From Cristatella mucedo (lineage: Eukaryota; Bryozoa; Phylactolaemata; Cristatellidae), in NCBI GenBank assembly GCA_009760855.2, contig WPIO01000004.1, positions 7,301,001 through 7,365,000 on the forward strand: DNA of 64,000 nt. Direction: 5' to 3'. The translations under genes were made by a program, and so were the position numbers. Positions within the stretch are counted from its first letter, which is position 1. Each line of letters begins with the position of its first letter. This document shows positions 11,080-22,415 of the stretch, piece after piece. The notes beneath the pieces were generated by a model. The model was not told the origin of the DNA and did no database searches. It saw nothing but the letters and a program-made list of their open reading frames with translations.

Positions 11080-11565
11080 CTAAAGTCGGGCTAGCTCCTT
11101 GGTTCTGCCTGCCAACGCTAGACTACTGTATTTCAATTTTGGCTGGGTTACCGAAAAAAAAGCATTAAGCCTCCGCAGCTGGCGATGAATGTGGCTGCTG
11201 GATTCGTCGAGAATGCCAGCGGTCAGAAGCCACTCGCCTCCTTAGCTGAAGGAGTTTCGGTGACTCTCGGTCGATGGCCAGCCACATGGCAAATTACTCT
11301 GTCCTACAAGGCCGGCCATGGCTGTTTCTTCTTATCTGCCTGAATTGCTGCTTCTGGCGGCAGCCTCCCTTAGCCCTCATACTCTCTGTGAGCAATAAAT
11401 TAGCAGTGTCATTTCTTCGCTGGACAGCTCTTTGGATACAGAAGCTTTGACACTGCTGTTCCTAGACTGCGGTATTCCCTTTCACAATTCTTAGGAAGCG
11501 AAATCTGCTGCGGCACGTCCTTTCCAGCCGTCCTGAGCTGCTACTGCCACGCTATTCGCTTCCTC
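11080..11565 (+). repeat. LINE family B, degraded fragment
   Basis: Recognisable family B landmarks: TTTTGGCTGGGTTACCGAAAAAAAA near 11140, a block matching the GGCTGCTGGATT region, CAATAAATTAGC near 11392, and GGAAGCGAAATCTGCTGC near 11495. All align in order with the copy at 21535-22415, but no reading frame survives. Confidence 0.6.
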
Positions 11566-12960
11566 CACTTCTCTAATCTTCTCTAATCTTCCTCCACTTC
11601 ACTTTCTCCTAATACATATATATAATACAGCTTCCTGCTTCTCACCTTTCTCTTTAGCAGAGTGAGCACCGTGTTCGTTCCGAAATTCGATTCGATTTCG
11701 GCGGCACAGCAGAGAAATTGTTATCTTAATACCTTCCTGGTCCAAGTAGGTTTGTCCGTGGAGTTTCAGACGGAGATGCATTGCAATACGTATCTATCGT
11801 CGGTCGACGGCTATCGCTGTATCGAACTGAGCATCGGTCTGGCTCATCAGCTTCGCTGAAGTTAAGATGACCAGCACTTTACTTGGATGCAATGAAACAA
11901 GCACCTTTATGTTTAGCGCCATCTTGCATGTAAAGTACCTGAAGTGATCTAGAACTAGAACGGCAAAAGCTGCTTACAGCAACCGGAGGAGCGAAGCTCT
12001 GTTCAGAGGAGGAGTGATGCTCTATTCGCCGCTGTTTAAGCGACTGTAACTTACTGTCGCGTTCATTGTCTCACCTAACATAACTGTTCTGCTTTAAATT
12101 CAGTTTAACAATTTGAAGGGTGTGGCTGACGACGTCTAGCATACCTCTTAGCTGAGGACACAACCTCTGGCTGGTGTTAGAAATATGATGCGATTAATTT
12201 GATTGCTGCGAATTGTAAAATTAAGAACAGTCGATTTTAAGGTACGCCGATGATTCAGCAACCGTAATTTTTTTCGTAATGACACAATATCATTTGAAGT
12301 GCAAGGTTGACATGATTAATGCGTTGCATACATTGAGTTCAGGCATTCATGGCAACCTCTGATATACTTGGAGTTTCTTAGGGGGTAAAGGTTTTTTTAG
12401 ATGTGTCTAGAAAATCGTCTTTGGCGGTTTGCCTTTGGCGCTTTTTTGAGGATCTTCAAATTGGTGCCAACCTTTCTTTATAGACGAACTGGTTTAAGAG
12501 GCTTGCATGTAGCGTACCGTCGGCGTGAAGCTCGAGACTGTCTTAAAATAGGAAAATACTTGTTCAGAGGAGGAAGATGAGTCTTTCTGGGCCGCACGAT
12601 GCGTCGGTGCGACGCTTCAAGTTGTTCCTCCAGAACGAGACTGCCAGTATTTTCTAGTAAGTCGTCAACATGTCAGGTTGCCATACTTCAGATTCAGGCT
12701 CTCTAAATGGGCGTAAATTGGCCTTTTAGACAGCTTTTAAAAATGCTTCCAGTGCTCTATCGGTGTGCATGCAGATTTTTCCTAAACTGAAAGGCCAATC
12801 TCATTGGGGCTTCTCTGGTGAGCATATTATGATTACTATAAGAATAAGGCATTGGCATTGCTCCATCAGAAGTTTTTCTGGACTCTTAGCGTGCGTGCAC
12901 GCTGCAAAGGAAATGAAGGCCAACGTTTAAGTGACAGCATGCCAATTTAAGCATGCAAAA
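11566..12960. other. No supported gene
   Basis: About 1.4 kb of AT-rich sequence with only short frames on both strands. I see no known motif or repeat family. Confidence 0.4.
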
Positions 12961-13900
12961 GCACAAACAATAATACACATGGATCAAACAATTGTTGTGA
13001 GGAACAGGTTTATTTTTAGCTTCTCTTTTAATTTCATCAAGTCCGGGGATGTCCTGACGTCATTCATGAGTGAGTTCCAGATTTTAGAATAACACGAACT
13101 TACGGAACATGATCCTCGAGTTTCGAGGTTAGTTGGGGGCACAGCTAAGCGACTTGAGTCAGGTGCGTGGTTCATACTGAAAAGGCAGCGAGTTCAATCT
13201 GCCAGATTGCGATTAATAGTCATCATTAGTAGCTGCTGAATTGTTGTAACTAGGAACCGACTATGCGATAATCTACTATCGAGGCAGCATAAGCTGGAGC
13301 CATGTAATAGTCTGGCGTTGTTTTCCAGAAGTAGGTGCCTTGGCAATTAGCAAAGTTACGAGCAGCAAAGTGTGAGCAGCCTAGTTCTGTCCGGTCGTGG
13401 AAGCCGCAAACCTCCTTTGTAGCGGCACGATGAGAGGCCTGACTATGAAGTATTTCAAATTAGTAGGCGGCAGCAAGATAGTGTAAAAACCTATGATAAA
13501 CACCTAAAAGCGAGTGGCAAAACTTCAAGTATATTCGCTGCTTAATGGAGAACGGAAACAGACCAGTGATAAGTAATGCAATGCGATAGTGGCGACTTTC
13601 CCGATAGTCAAGCATAGCTGCCGAGTTCTGCCTCAAAAATAAGCATCTTATTTCGCAATCAGGAATAAACGCCGGTAGTGAGTTACCGCAGTCTAGACGA
13701 GATGACACGAATCCAAGGACCAGCTTGGCTGCGGTATGCTTACCAAGGCAGGCTAGTGGTTTTTCCACGGTACGTTTATGAACGTTAGATGATTTTATTC
13801 CAAACCGGAGGTGATCATCTTGTGAAAGATGACTTTGGAACACGACACCCAGATTGCGAAAGGTTGCCACAGGAGATATTCAGGCAGAACCCATTTTTAA
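12961..13900 (-). repeat. LINE family A, highly degraded
   Basis: Minus-strand fragments retain DVRTSPDLMKLKEKLKINLF (about 12984-13060) and, upstream, GFVSSRLDCGNSLPA with RYLGVVF-like blocks (13460-13870). They are in the order expected for the LINE C-terminal region but with many frame breaks. Confidence 0.65.
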
Positions 13901-13984
13901 GGCAAGGCTTTCTGGGTAGCCCTCGTTTGGTTGAAACTATTAAATGACTTGTATCCCCATTCAAATTGAGAAAGTGAGCAGCTA

Positions 13985-14980
13985 AAAAGATAATAATAAT
14001 GATAATAATAATAATGCACTTGATAAAGTGCCCTCAGAGAAGTCAGTCTCTTTCTAGGTGCTTTACATTTTCTGAAAAGGGAAACACGATTGAATAGTGA
14101 GTAATATCATGCTTGATAAACAACATGAATAACATGGTTAGGGATGACATGCACAGGGTCAGCATGCACAGTGCTGTTAGTGGCAGCATGCACAGTGTCA
14201 GCACGCATGAGCACATGAAAAACGAATCACAGGGACCCACAAAATGATGTCCTAAATAGGTGTGTTTTAAGTTCTTTTTAAATGTGGTCAAGTCAGGGGA
14301 TGTCGTGACGCAATTCGGGAGTGAGTTCCAGGCTTTGGGAGCATACTAACTTAATGCACGGTCTCCAAAGGGTTTGAGGTTTGTACGAGGTATTGGTAAA
14401 CGGTTGGATTCCAAAAAGCGGGTGGTACAATGCTTGGCCTGGTTGGGGAGTAGATGTGAGAGATAGGCTGGAGCCAAAGAATGAAGTGACCTAAAGGTGA
14501 GCGACAAAACCAAGATGCGATGTCATCAATACAGGCTGAAAAAGAGTCAAGAGGGTACGACGTACTTGAATGCAGTGAGGAATCGAATTACACGGACAGC
14601 TGTGTGTGACTACATACAAATTAAAGCATCGATTGTGCTTGGCGATTGCATCGGCAAGAGGGTGAGCATAAATTATGAAAAGAAATGGACCAAGCACAGA
14701 GCCCTTGGTAACCCCGTACTTTAGAGGCTCGTCAGATTACTGGTGCCCGTTGACATCAATGTTCCTATTGAAATAGGGTAGATGATATAGGGTGAGATGG
14801 GGCCTAAATTGTTGGATTGCAATGCCAGTAATGCTCTGGCGAGATTATAGGTGCTTAAGAAGAAATTGCTGATCACGGATATCAATCACTTCCGAGAGAT
14901 CCGGCCGAATTCTCAGAGAGACTCCAACTTAAGTCAGTATTCCTGACTTGGTCATATAGACTCGAAGCAGTACCGACACT
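13985..14980 (-). repeat. LINE family A, degraded fragment
   Basis: It begins with an ATA/ATT-rich tail at 13990-14012 and the tail motif AAAGTGCCCTCAGAGAA, then the 3' region shared with the copy at 7075-7560. Remnants of the reverse transcriptase (GPFLFIIYAHPLADAIAKHN, minus strand near 14640-14690) follow after an internal deletion. Confidence 0.75.
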
Positions 14981-15109
14981 GTAAAGTTATTAGCTTTAAA
15001 ACATAGCTTGAACTTACTTGCTTTGTTTGAAGTTGTATTATAAGAGTTCAACTGATCTGCCACTACAGATTCAGCTAACTACCAGCTGAAGGCCATGGTC
15101 CAAATCAGA

Positions 15110-15325
15110 ACCTGCGTAGACAGTGAACGACAGCCAAACTAGTACTGGCGTTTGTCACATCGCGTCCAGGCTGTTGAAAAGTCTTTATTTAGAAATTTTG
15201 GCCTGTGCTCTTAATCGTCTGCATCTGATGCATAACTCAGCGGCTGGTGTGGCCTGCCGTCAGCGGCGTAGCTACCACACCACTGCTTATGTAGCTTCGC
15301 TGGCTCCCCCGTCAGGCATCGACAC
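15110..15325 (+). repeat. LINE family A, short fragment
   Basis: The plus strand reads a degraded LHLMHNSAAGVACRQRRSYH, the family A block that follows the [10 protein letters not shown] segment. It is cut off at about 15310, close to the LTR fragment. Confidence 0.55.
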
Positions 15326-15329
15326 GGCG

Positions 15330-15520
15330 TCGTCCAGATCATCTCCCTGGCTAATGTCTCGGGGAGACACAGCACGGACGTGAGCGCCAAACGAGACTCG
15401 ATCTTTATTCCCTCAGCAGGTACGTATACGAGCTGGCTGACTCACCGCTGATAAGGGAGTGTATCTGTGGTGGGCCACATGCTTACATCAAAGGCCGGGT
15501 GCTGCACCGAGTCAATTGCA
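15330..15520 (-). repeat. Lone LTR fragment
   Basis: The plus-strand text matches the reverse complement of the LTR at 35462-35830 in order: GAGACAC, CTTTATTCCCTCAGC, GGCTGACTCACC, GATAAGGGAGTG, then ACATCAAAGGCCG. No second LTR or internal region lies nearby, so it is a solo or truncated LTR. Confidence 0.7.
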
Positions 15521-16129
15521 GAACCACCTGCTGCAGGTGGGGCATAATTTAATGTGGTGCTAGTAATAAATTAAGTGCTAATTAAAATAGCAGGCGCATG
15601 CAACACTAACAGGTCTTTTCCTTGCTTACACAAGCCTACTTGTAGGGGCTCGTGCGAACGATGGCGGCGTGACGAAGAACGAAGCCCCCTTAAGCCGGTG
15701 ATGACAACGGCGGTGGTTGTGAAAACGAAGGCTGTGTTGCACGCCGGCTGACGCAAGCGAGCGAGCGTGCATACGGATGTATTAGCCGTCGTGAAAGCAG
15801 CTCCAGAGTGCCGGTAGAGAAGAGAGTTAGAGAAAAGGGTGAGAGACAGAGAGTGGATAGCGTCCATACAGGCAGGTGGACAAGCAGGAAGTTCTTCACT
15901 GCCGGACTATCGGGTCACGTGACCAAAGCTGACTCGTTGCAATAAAGTCCAGCTCAGTCAGCTGATACTGTCCTACTGCAGCGCCTAATGAGGTGGTACT
16001 CAGCGAGCCCGTTGGCCCGGTGGAGTGGAGGGGTGCCGGCTGGGGCTGCACATTATTGTGGGCGCGACCACGCCCACATTTTCATCCGACTTTCTTGTGA
16101 ATTAATATAATTTAATGTCATGTATCTCC

Positions 16130-16246
16130 GTCTGTAGCTCCACAAAGTCATAACGACTACATGGGTGTTACGAAGGAGAGTTTTGTGTGACACTCACAGC
16201 CTAAGCAGCTTTTGGTACGCATTCGGTAGCCAACAGACTTCGTCTC
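16130..16246 (-). repeat. LINE family B, 3' end (left half of a split copy)
   Basis: The reverse complement of the family B 3' end seen at 22280-22410 and 60560-60700 (CGGTAGCCAACAGACTTCG, then TCTCCGTCTGTAG). The copy resumes at 18516 on the same strand. The two halves are split by the LTR element at 16247-18515. Confidence 0.8.
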
Positions 16247-16714
16247 TGTAGTTTGATCGCACAGCAGAGAGCCAGCCAATGCCCAACACCGACAGTTTAT
16301 TCCCAACGCACGGAGCCCAAGAGCGCACGGCTCTCCTCGGCCCCTGCTCTCACACGACTCCCCCAGTCGTCTCTGATGATTCATCGACCACAGCAGTGCA
16401 CTGGCCGACCACAGTGTGCGCACTGGCCGACCCTGATGGTGAATCCACCATCTGGCCACCAGCTGGCTACCGGCCTGTGTCCATGCCATATCACAGGCGG
16501 ACCACAGCAGTGCACTGGCCGACCCTGATGGTGATGCTTCTAACAGTTCACCAGTGGCTTATCAGAGGAGCCTGCATGCAATACATACATACGAACTACA
16601 CGACCCCTTGACCTTGAGGTCACAAGTTTGCAGCACCAACACAGGGGGTCACAAGTTTGCAGCACCAACACATTTAGCTGCAAGGTACAGAGCAGCAATG
16701 AGCAAGCCTATCCG
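16247..16714 (-). repeat. Inverted LTR arm, left
   Basis: On the minus strand this holds an AATAAA polyadenylation-like site before the terminal segment. Internal duplications include GCACTGGCCGACC repeated at about 16400, 16424 and 16512. It aligns as a reverse complement with 18000-18515. Confidence 0.75.
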
Positions 16715-16889
16715 GTCAGGACATAGTCATCGTACCAGTGAGGAAGTGTCACAGCGCACCTGGGCCGCTGTCCTGGTTCAGCTCTGTCGCCTTCAGGTGC
16801 AGGGGGCGCCTCTTCCTGCCCTGGTACGAGACGCAAGTCGGACACGTGGCGACGCACACCGTCGATCTCGATTCCAACACCCTGGCCCT

Positions 16890-17583
16890 CACTGGTTACC
16901 GTGCCCTCGGGCCACTCGGTCGTGCAACGAGCGCCGGAGGATTCACAAAGACTCGCTGGCCGACCGCATATTGAGCAGTCCTCGGGCCCTGATTTGTCTG
17001 TGCCCTGAAGAGGGGGCTTTTCCAGTCACAGGAGAACAGCCTTCTGCAGGGCACCGATTCCTTGTGCAACCCTGCTGTTGGCAAGATGTTGTACCAATAC
17101 ACCATCATCAGGACGTTTTTGCCCGTGCGAGCCGCCATTCCCTTGATGGTCCTGTGATTTCGCTCAACGATGCCATTGCCGGAGGGTTAATAGGCGCTAT
17201 GGTGTATGGGCTCCACGCCCCAACGGTCGCAAAGACCGCGAAGAGCTGTTGAACAAAAGCTCGCACCGTTATCCGTGAGCAGCTGCTGCGGAGGGCCACG
17301 CTCCCTAAAAATTTTGCCAAGATTTTGCACCAAAGCGTTTTCTCCCTCGTCGGGTATTCGCCTCCAAATAGCGAAACGGCTCGGTCCACAATCTACCATG
17401 GTCAGATATTTTTTGGCCCTTAAAATGCGTTACGTCGCAGGCCAGGCGCTGCCAATTCTTGCTTACATTCAGCACGCCTGGACTCCATGCGACTGGTGAA
17501 GGATCGATCGACTTGCAACGAGGGCGAGCCTTCACGACGGCTTCGATGTCCTTTCGCCGAAATAGCTTGTCGTTTGTTCGCAC
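16890..17583 (-). pseudogene. Retrotransposon integrase fragment (pol)
   Basis: Minus-strand frames read VVKARPRCKSIDPSP, then NWQRLACDVTHFKGQK (first catalytic Asp), VDCGPSRFAIWR, LLTDNGASFCS (second Asp) and, after an in-frame TAA, PSGNGIVERNHRTIKG (catalytic Glu). This is the DDE core of an LTR-retrotransposon integrase. The order of motifs and all three acidic residues are kept, but frameshifts and the stop make it non-functional. Protease, reverse transcriptase and RNase H are missing. Confidence 0.85.
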
Positions 17584-17734
17584 AGCAGAGAGCCTTATTT
17601 TTGCTCCTTGCGAAGCAGCGGCGTTGTGCGAGGCGACAGACAGTGAGACTGCGCACGGAGGAGGGCGGCGGCGTCCTCGGGGAAGGCGGTGGCATCCGCG
17701 AGGAGGGCGGTGGCGTCCGTGACATAGTCTACGG

Positions 17735-17865
17735 TGGCCTGCGACAGAGTCGGCGGTGGCCTGCGACAGAGTGGGCAGTTGCCTGCGACAGAGTCGGCGG
17801 CGTCCGCGACAGAGTCAGTGGCCTGTGACAGAGTCGGCAGTGGCCTGCGACCAGCCGGTGGGCTG
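17735..17865 (+). repeat. GC-rich minisatellite
   Basis: About six imperfect copies of a unit near 22-24 bp based on GGCCTGCGACAGAGTCGGC, inside the inter-LTR spacer of element 3. Confidence 0.7.
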
Positions 17866-17999
17866 TGACATGGCCTAGGCCGGAGTGTGTGCAGACCGAA
17901 TAGTCTGCACAGGACGGAGAGACTGGGAAGTCTTGAGAGGATGTGCAGGCTGGAGAAGCAGCTGCGCATGTCGGAGACGCGACGGAAGAATGGGCAGAG

Positions 18000-18515
18000 G
18001 CGGATAGGCTTGCTCGTTGCTGCTCTGCACCTTGCAGCTACACGTGTCGGTGCTGCAAACTTGCGATCCTTTGTGTTGGTGCTGCTGACTTGTGACCTTA
18101 AGGTCAAGGGGCGTGTAGTTTCGTATGTACATATGTATGTATATATTGCATGGCGGCTCCTGACTTGTGACCTTAATGTCAAGGGGGCGTGTAGTTCGTA
18201 TGTACGTGTGCATGTATGTATTGTATGCCGGCTCCTCTGATGAGCCTGTGATGTGGCGTGGACACAGGCCAATAACCCGCTGGTGGCCAGATGGTGGATT
18301 CACCATCAGGGTCGGCCGGTGCACAGCTGTGGTCCGCCTGTGGTATGGAGACCGGCCATAACCTACTGGTGGCGAGATGGTGGACTGGAGGAGTGGAGAA
18401 GGCAGTCGAGGGAGAGCAGGGCCGAGGGGAGCCGTGCTCTCTTTGGCTCCGTGCGTTGGTAATAAACTGTCGGTGTTGGGCATCGGCTGGCTCTCTGCTG
18501 TGCGAACAAACGACA
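18000..18515 (+). repeat. Inverted LTR arm, right
   Basis: Plus-oriented partner of 16247-16714. It contains AATAAACTGTCGGTG near 18460 and ends GTGCGAACAAACGACA immediately before the GTCTC target duplication. A block of CTTGTGACCTTAAGGTCAAG-like sequence is duplicated near 18090 and 18162. Confidence 0.75.
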
Positions 18516-18850
18516 GTCTCACGCAACAAAGAGAAGCTGGGAAGCATAGCAGAGTCAGGAGAGCAGTTGAGATAATGAGTAGCCTATAGTAGCAGCTCAG
18601 GACCGCTGGAAATGATATGTCATATTCGGCAGCAGGATAGTAGTTGTCGTTGCGTAAGAATTGTGGAAGCGAGTTCCACAGCCTAGGACCTGCAGAGCTA
18701 AAGCTTCTGTCGCCAACTGTCTTTAAGCGGAGGAACGGAACAGCTGATTTATTGTCCATGCAGGACCTGAGGGCGCGAAGAGGCTGAAACTGGTGCAGCA
18801 GTTCAGCTAGGTACGAAAGGAGCCACACAGTGGCCTTGGCCTTGTGGGTC
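18516..18850 (-). repeat. LINE family B (right half of the split copy)
   Basis: Minus-strand coding remnants include LKTVGDRSFSSAGPRLWNSLP. Together with 16130-16246 this makes one LINE B copy interrupted by element 3. Confidence 0.8.
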
Positions 18851-19885
18851 GACTATCTCTAGTGTGTGCTGTCCCACCACCTGCTCCTTGGCGTCCATTC
18901 GTCTCGTCGCTTCTCGGAATACAGTAAATTCGGTTGGTGATTAAGCCTTTAGTTTGTAGGGCATGCACTGAAAGTCTAGAATGTGGAAATCTGGAAATCG
19001 CCTCCGGCATCTGCAGCCAACTGCAATGGTTGGGCGTAACTTAAGTCTCAGCTAAAGAAACTTCTGTTCCGCTCATATTTCTCTGCACCCCGTGTGCACG
19101 ATTCAGTGCATATTTACTAACTGGGTATCGTACTAGCCGGCGGCCCACGATACCGTTCTGGTCATTAAGCCTAAGTTATTGCCTCCCCAGCAGCCCGTTG
19201 TAAAGCACCTGGATAGAGGTTTAGTTATGTAAGGGCTCTACATAGAAGATCTATTATTAATATTAATGAAAATAATATTTTTCGTATACCTGTGGATCAG
19301 CGGCACTACAAACCATCGTGGTTGGTCGTGGCCGAATCGACCGCAGTTAACGCGATTTGCAGCCGATAGTCATGTAGCTGTCACTCGCATTTGCTTGGAG
19401 ATGTCAGAGTCATTGGGACGTTATTAGATAGTGTTAATGAGTAGCTCTGTGCAATCGGTGATTTTTTCTGTCCTCAACATAGTAGATTGAAAGTACAATC
19501 GATGAGTGAAGCATGGATACCGGTAAAGGGCTGAGCTTCCGGTAGGTGGCGAACATCCGGCGCGTTAGCGTCGCGGTATCCCACGAGCCAGTTGTCTACG
19601 CAACATTAATGCAACAACGCGAACAGTATTGTTCAAAAGTGAGCGCTCACCACCCGTTTTTCAGCATGCGAACGACGCGATTTCGCAGAAAACGGGCGAC
19701 TTCGGCCAGGTCAAGGCCAGCCGAGCGGAAGCGTGTACCGAAACCGAGGTTGTTTAATGGTAGGTGTCGACGTACCGGAAGTGTCTTCCGAACGGGCCCT
19801 CGGTTTCAGCGACCGTTCGCAGTTCGTGTCATGCGCGTGACTCGCTTCGCCGCTGTATATCCCAGAGCGGTAGAGCGACATCGAA
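18851..19885. other. Region upstream of STX16; no coding feature
   Basis: No supported gene. The last 300 bp before the STX16 start codon are GC-rich with several CpG sites and probably include the 5' untranslated region and promoter. I see no clear TATA box or upstream exon. Confidence 0.35.
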
Positions 19886-20842
19886 ATGGCCACGCGAAGT
19901 TTGACGGAGATCTTTTTGCTGATGAGAAACAATGCGGCACAGAGTCGACACGCGTACGGCCGCTCCGACGCGTCGTTCGCCGACGAAGAAGCGGGCCTGG
20001 TGAGCTACGAGGTGACTGCAAGCAGCAGCGGCGGCGGCGGCTCGCGCTCGGCTGACGGCGGCGGCGACGACCGAATTTCGCCGTCCTGGATTGACACCGT
20101 CGAGGAAGTCCGATACGACATGACCAAGATCAAGTCTAAAATGAAAGAGCTCGCTTCGCTGCACGACCGGCATCTTAACCGGCCCACGTTGGACGACAGC
20201 ACGGAGGACGAGCGCGGCATCGACGGCCTGACGGTGGAGATCACGAGGATGTTTCAGACCTGCCGCTCTCGCGTTCAGCAGGTGGCCGGGGTGACGTGTC
20301 CGTCGCGACCGGAGCACCAGTTGGCTAAGAACGCCTCGTCGTCTGCTGCTCGGGAGCTGCAGACCCTGTCGACGGCGTTCCGGCAGTCGCAGTCGGCCTA
20401 TCTGAGCCGCATGAAGAAGCGCGAAGAGCGAGCCTCGTCGTACTTCCAGGAGCCGACGTACCACGTCGGCGTCGACGACGAGGATGCGGACAGCGACGCG
20501 GCCTTCCTGGCGCAGCAGTCGCAGCTGCTTCTCGACGATAACACGGAGCAAGTCACGCACCGGCAGCGCGAGATAGAAAATGTCGTGAGGTCCATAAGCG
20601 ACCTGAACGTCATATTTAGGGACTTGGCATCCATGATTGCCGATCAGGGCACAGTGTTGGACAGGATAGATTACAACGTCGAGCAGACGTCGATCAAGGT
20701 CGAGGCTGGACACCAGCAACTCGTGAAAGCTGAAACGTATCAAAAGAAGAACAGAAAAATGCTCGCCATACTAATCCTCGGCGGACTTGTTGTAGTGCTT
20801 CTCGTCGTTCTCTTTGCTGTCAAAATCGGAAGAAAAAGGTAG
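19886..20842 (+). CDS. STX16: Syntaxin-16, single-exon Qa-SNARE
   Basis: A tail-anchored Qa-SNARE of 318 residues. In animals syntaxin-16 drives fusion of endosome-derived vesicles with the trans-Golgi network, with Vps45 as its Sec1/Munc18 partner. Residues 1-16 (MATRSLTEIFLLMRNN) match the N-terminal peptide that binds Vps45. Residues 65-190 form the Habc region, with KIKSKMKELASLHDRHLNRP. Residues 225-290 are the SNARE motif, including SISDLNVIFRDLASMI, with Gln254 in DQGTVLDRIDYNVEQ as the likely zero-layer Gln. Residues 291-313 are a hydrophobic anchor, followed by GRKR. The acidic, Ser- and Gly-rich linker at 43-62 is variable in the family. The start codon has G at -3 and +4. The length fits the family and the frame is intact. 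It has no introns, unlike its neighbours, so a retrocopy or intron loss is possible. Confidence 0.95.
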   Translation: MATRSLTEIFLLMRNNAAQSRHAYGRSDASFADEEAGLVSYEVTASSSGGGGSRSADGGGDDRISPSWIDTVEEVRYDMTKIKSKMKELASLHDRHLNRPTLDDSTEDERGIDGLTVEITRMFQTCRSRVQQVAGVTCPSRPEHQLAKNASSSAARELQTLSTAFRQSQSAYLSRMKKREERASSYFQEPTYHVGVDDEDADSDAAFLAQQSQLLLDDNTEQVTHRQREIENVVRSISDLNVIFRDLASMIADQGTVLDRIDYNVEQTSIKVEAGHQQLVKAETYQKKNRKMLAILILGGLVVVLLVVLFAVKIGRKR

Positions 20843-21284
20843 GCTGAAATGGCAGTAGGGTTAAACCGCCGGAACCGCCGTTATCGAGTGACTGGTACCG
20901 TGTTCTCGTGCAGTTTACCGCCGGCTAGCCAGAATATTTGTTTTAGTAGTTTATTCTGTGATGCATGCTGCTGCTGTACTTTCGGTGTATACATTCGGCA
21001 AGTTTGCATCGGTAAAAGTGCACGTGCAGCGCCACGGATTTTTTAAGTAAATGCCGTTGTGTCAGTCAGGTTTGCTTGCCTTGCACAGCTGGAGCTTCGT
21101 GCCAATGGCTTCAAATCCTTTGAAGACCTTGTCTGTGCATCATGTGCTCCACTTGCCTGGCACTTACCACAGGTTGCCTACAGTTCCAATACTCTCAAAA
21201 GGCTCACTGTTGACAGACACGGCAGCATCCCCTAACATTTAAAACGAAGCTAGAAGCTCATTCCTGACAGCACTACAGCATAGT
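20843..21284. other. Presumed STX16 3' untranslated region
   Basis: Follows the TAG stop. No further frame is convincing, and I see no exact AATAAA before the LINE tail at 21285. Confidence 0.3.
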
Positions 21285-21360
21285 AAAGTGTCCGCAAAGA
21301 GATTTAGTTCTCTCGAAGTGCTATCTATGATTATTATTATGATTATGATTATAATTAGAG
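21285..21360 (+). repeat. LINE-type 3' tail
   Basis: AAAGTGTCCGCAAAGAGATT followed by GTTCTCTCGAAGTGCTATC and a GATTATTATTATGATTAT run. This is a diverged copy of the LINE A terminal hairpin-like tail. Confidence 0.65.
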
Positions 21361-21534
21361 TGCTGTGCCGAATAGTTGCTTTTTGCTGTTCGCCGAATAC
21401 GAATAATTGATCAGTTATTCGGCCGCATACGAATGGTATATAGAATAAGTCTGCTGACAACGTTATATCTACTGATTCTTATAGATAATCCTATAGTGCT
21501 AATCTAGTTTAATAGAAGACCATTATTGAACTGC

Positions 21535-22415
21535 TGCTCATAGCACACCCCAAGCATGTGGCTGGATTAGAAGGCTTTGCTCTTCTAATAGGTGATGCTG
21601 TTGTGCTACCATCACCACGTGCTCGAAATTTAGGTGTCGTTTTCGACAGCAGCCTAAATTTTAAAAGCTTCGTTCAGAAGACTGCTTCTGAAACTAGCCA
21701 CCACGTCCGATCTCCATCTAAGATTAGGAGCCATCTTCCACGGTGGCTTGCAAAGAATTTAGCTAGCTCCTTAGTTCTGTCTCGGCTTGAGTTTTGTAAT
21801 TCCCTTTTGGCTGGGCTACCGAAAAAAAAACTAGGCCACTGCAGATGGCTATGAAAATGGCTGCAAGGCTAGTTTGCAAATCCCAGAGGTTTGACCACGT
21901 GTCTCCTTTGCCAAAAGAGCCAGGATGGCTGCCGGTTGATGGACGGATACACAGTAAAGCTCTTATGCTGACCCCCGCCACGGCTTGGCTCCTCCATATC
22001 TAGCTGAACTGCTGCACCAATTTCAGCCTCCTCGTGCTCTCAGGTTCTGTAGGGACAATAAATTAGCCGTTCCATTCCTCTGCTTAAAGACCATTGCCGA
22101 CAGAAGCTTTAGCTCTGCAGGTCCTTGACTGGAACTTGCTTCCACGATTTTTACGTAACAACAACTACTCCTGATGCCGACTATGGCACATCCTTTCCAG
22201 AGGTCCTGAGCTTGTACTTCCATGCTACTCACTACCTCAACTGCTCTCCTGACTCTGCTATGCTTTCCACTTTCTCTTTGTTGAGTGAGATGAAGTCTGT
22301 TGGCTACCGAATTCGTACCGAAAGGTGCTTAGGCTGTGAGCGCGCTATACAAAATTCTCCTGCGTAACAACCACATAGTCTTTGTGGCTTTGTAGAGTTA
22401 CAGATGGAGATTCAT
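21535..22415 (+). repeat. LINE family B, 3' portion
   Basis: The plus strand encodes PSPRARNLGVVFDSSLNFKS, then [19 protein letters not shown], before losing frame. Later landmarks CCGTTCCATTCCTC, GACAGAAGCTTTAGC and the terminal CGAATTCGTACCGAAAGGTG block are the family B 3' end. Confidence 0.8.

Larger units (their letters stand above)
16247..18515. mobile_element. Rearranged LTR element with inverted LTRs (element 3)
   Basis: Inserted in a minus-strand LINE B copy and flanked by the 5-bp duplication GTCTC (16242-16246 and 18516-18520). The uninterrupted LINE site is visible at about 36830. Its ends are TGTAGTTTGATCGCAC and GTGCGAACAAACGACA, inverted copies of one another with two mismatches. 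The inverted similarity extends over 16247-16714 and 18000-18515. The interior carries a minus-strand integrase fragment (about 16890-17583), and a third 27-bp copy of the LTR end lies at 17568-17594. An ordinary LTR element has direct LTRs, so this structure is abnormal. Confidence 0.75.

Noticed and set aside
17875-18828. 317-codon minus-strand open frame
   Set aside because: It runs through LTR arm, spacer and LINE B sequence; a chance fusion of repeat sequence.
19829-20743. 304-codon open frame on the minus strand opposite STX16
   Set aside because: A shadow of the GC-rich STX16 coding sequence; no family motif, while the plus strand matches syntaxin-16 end to end.
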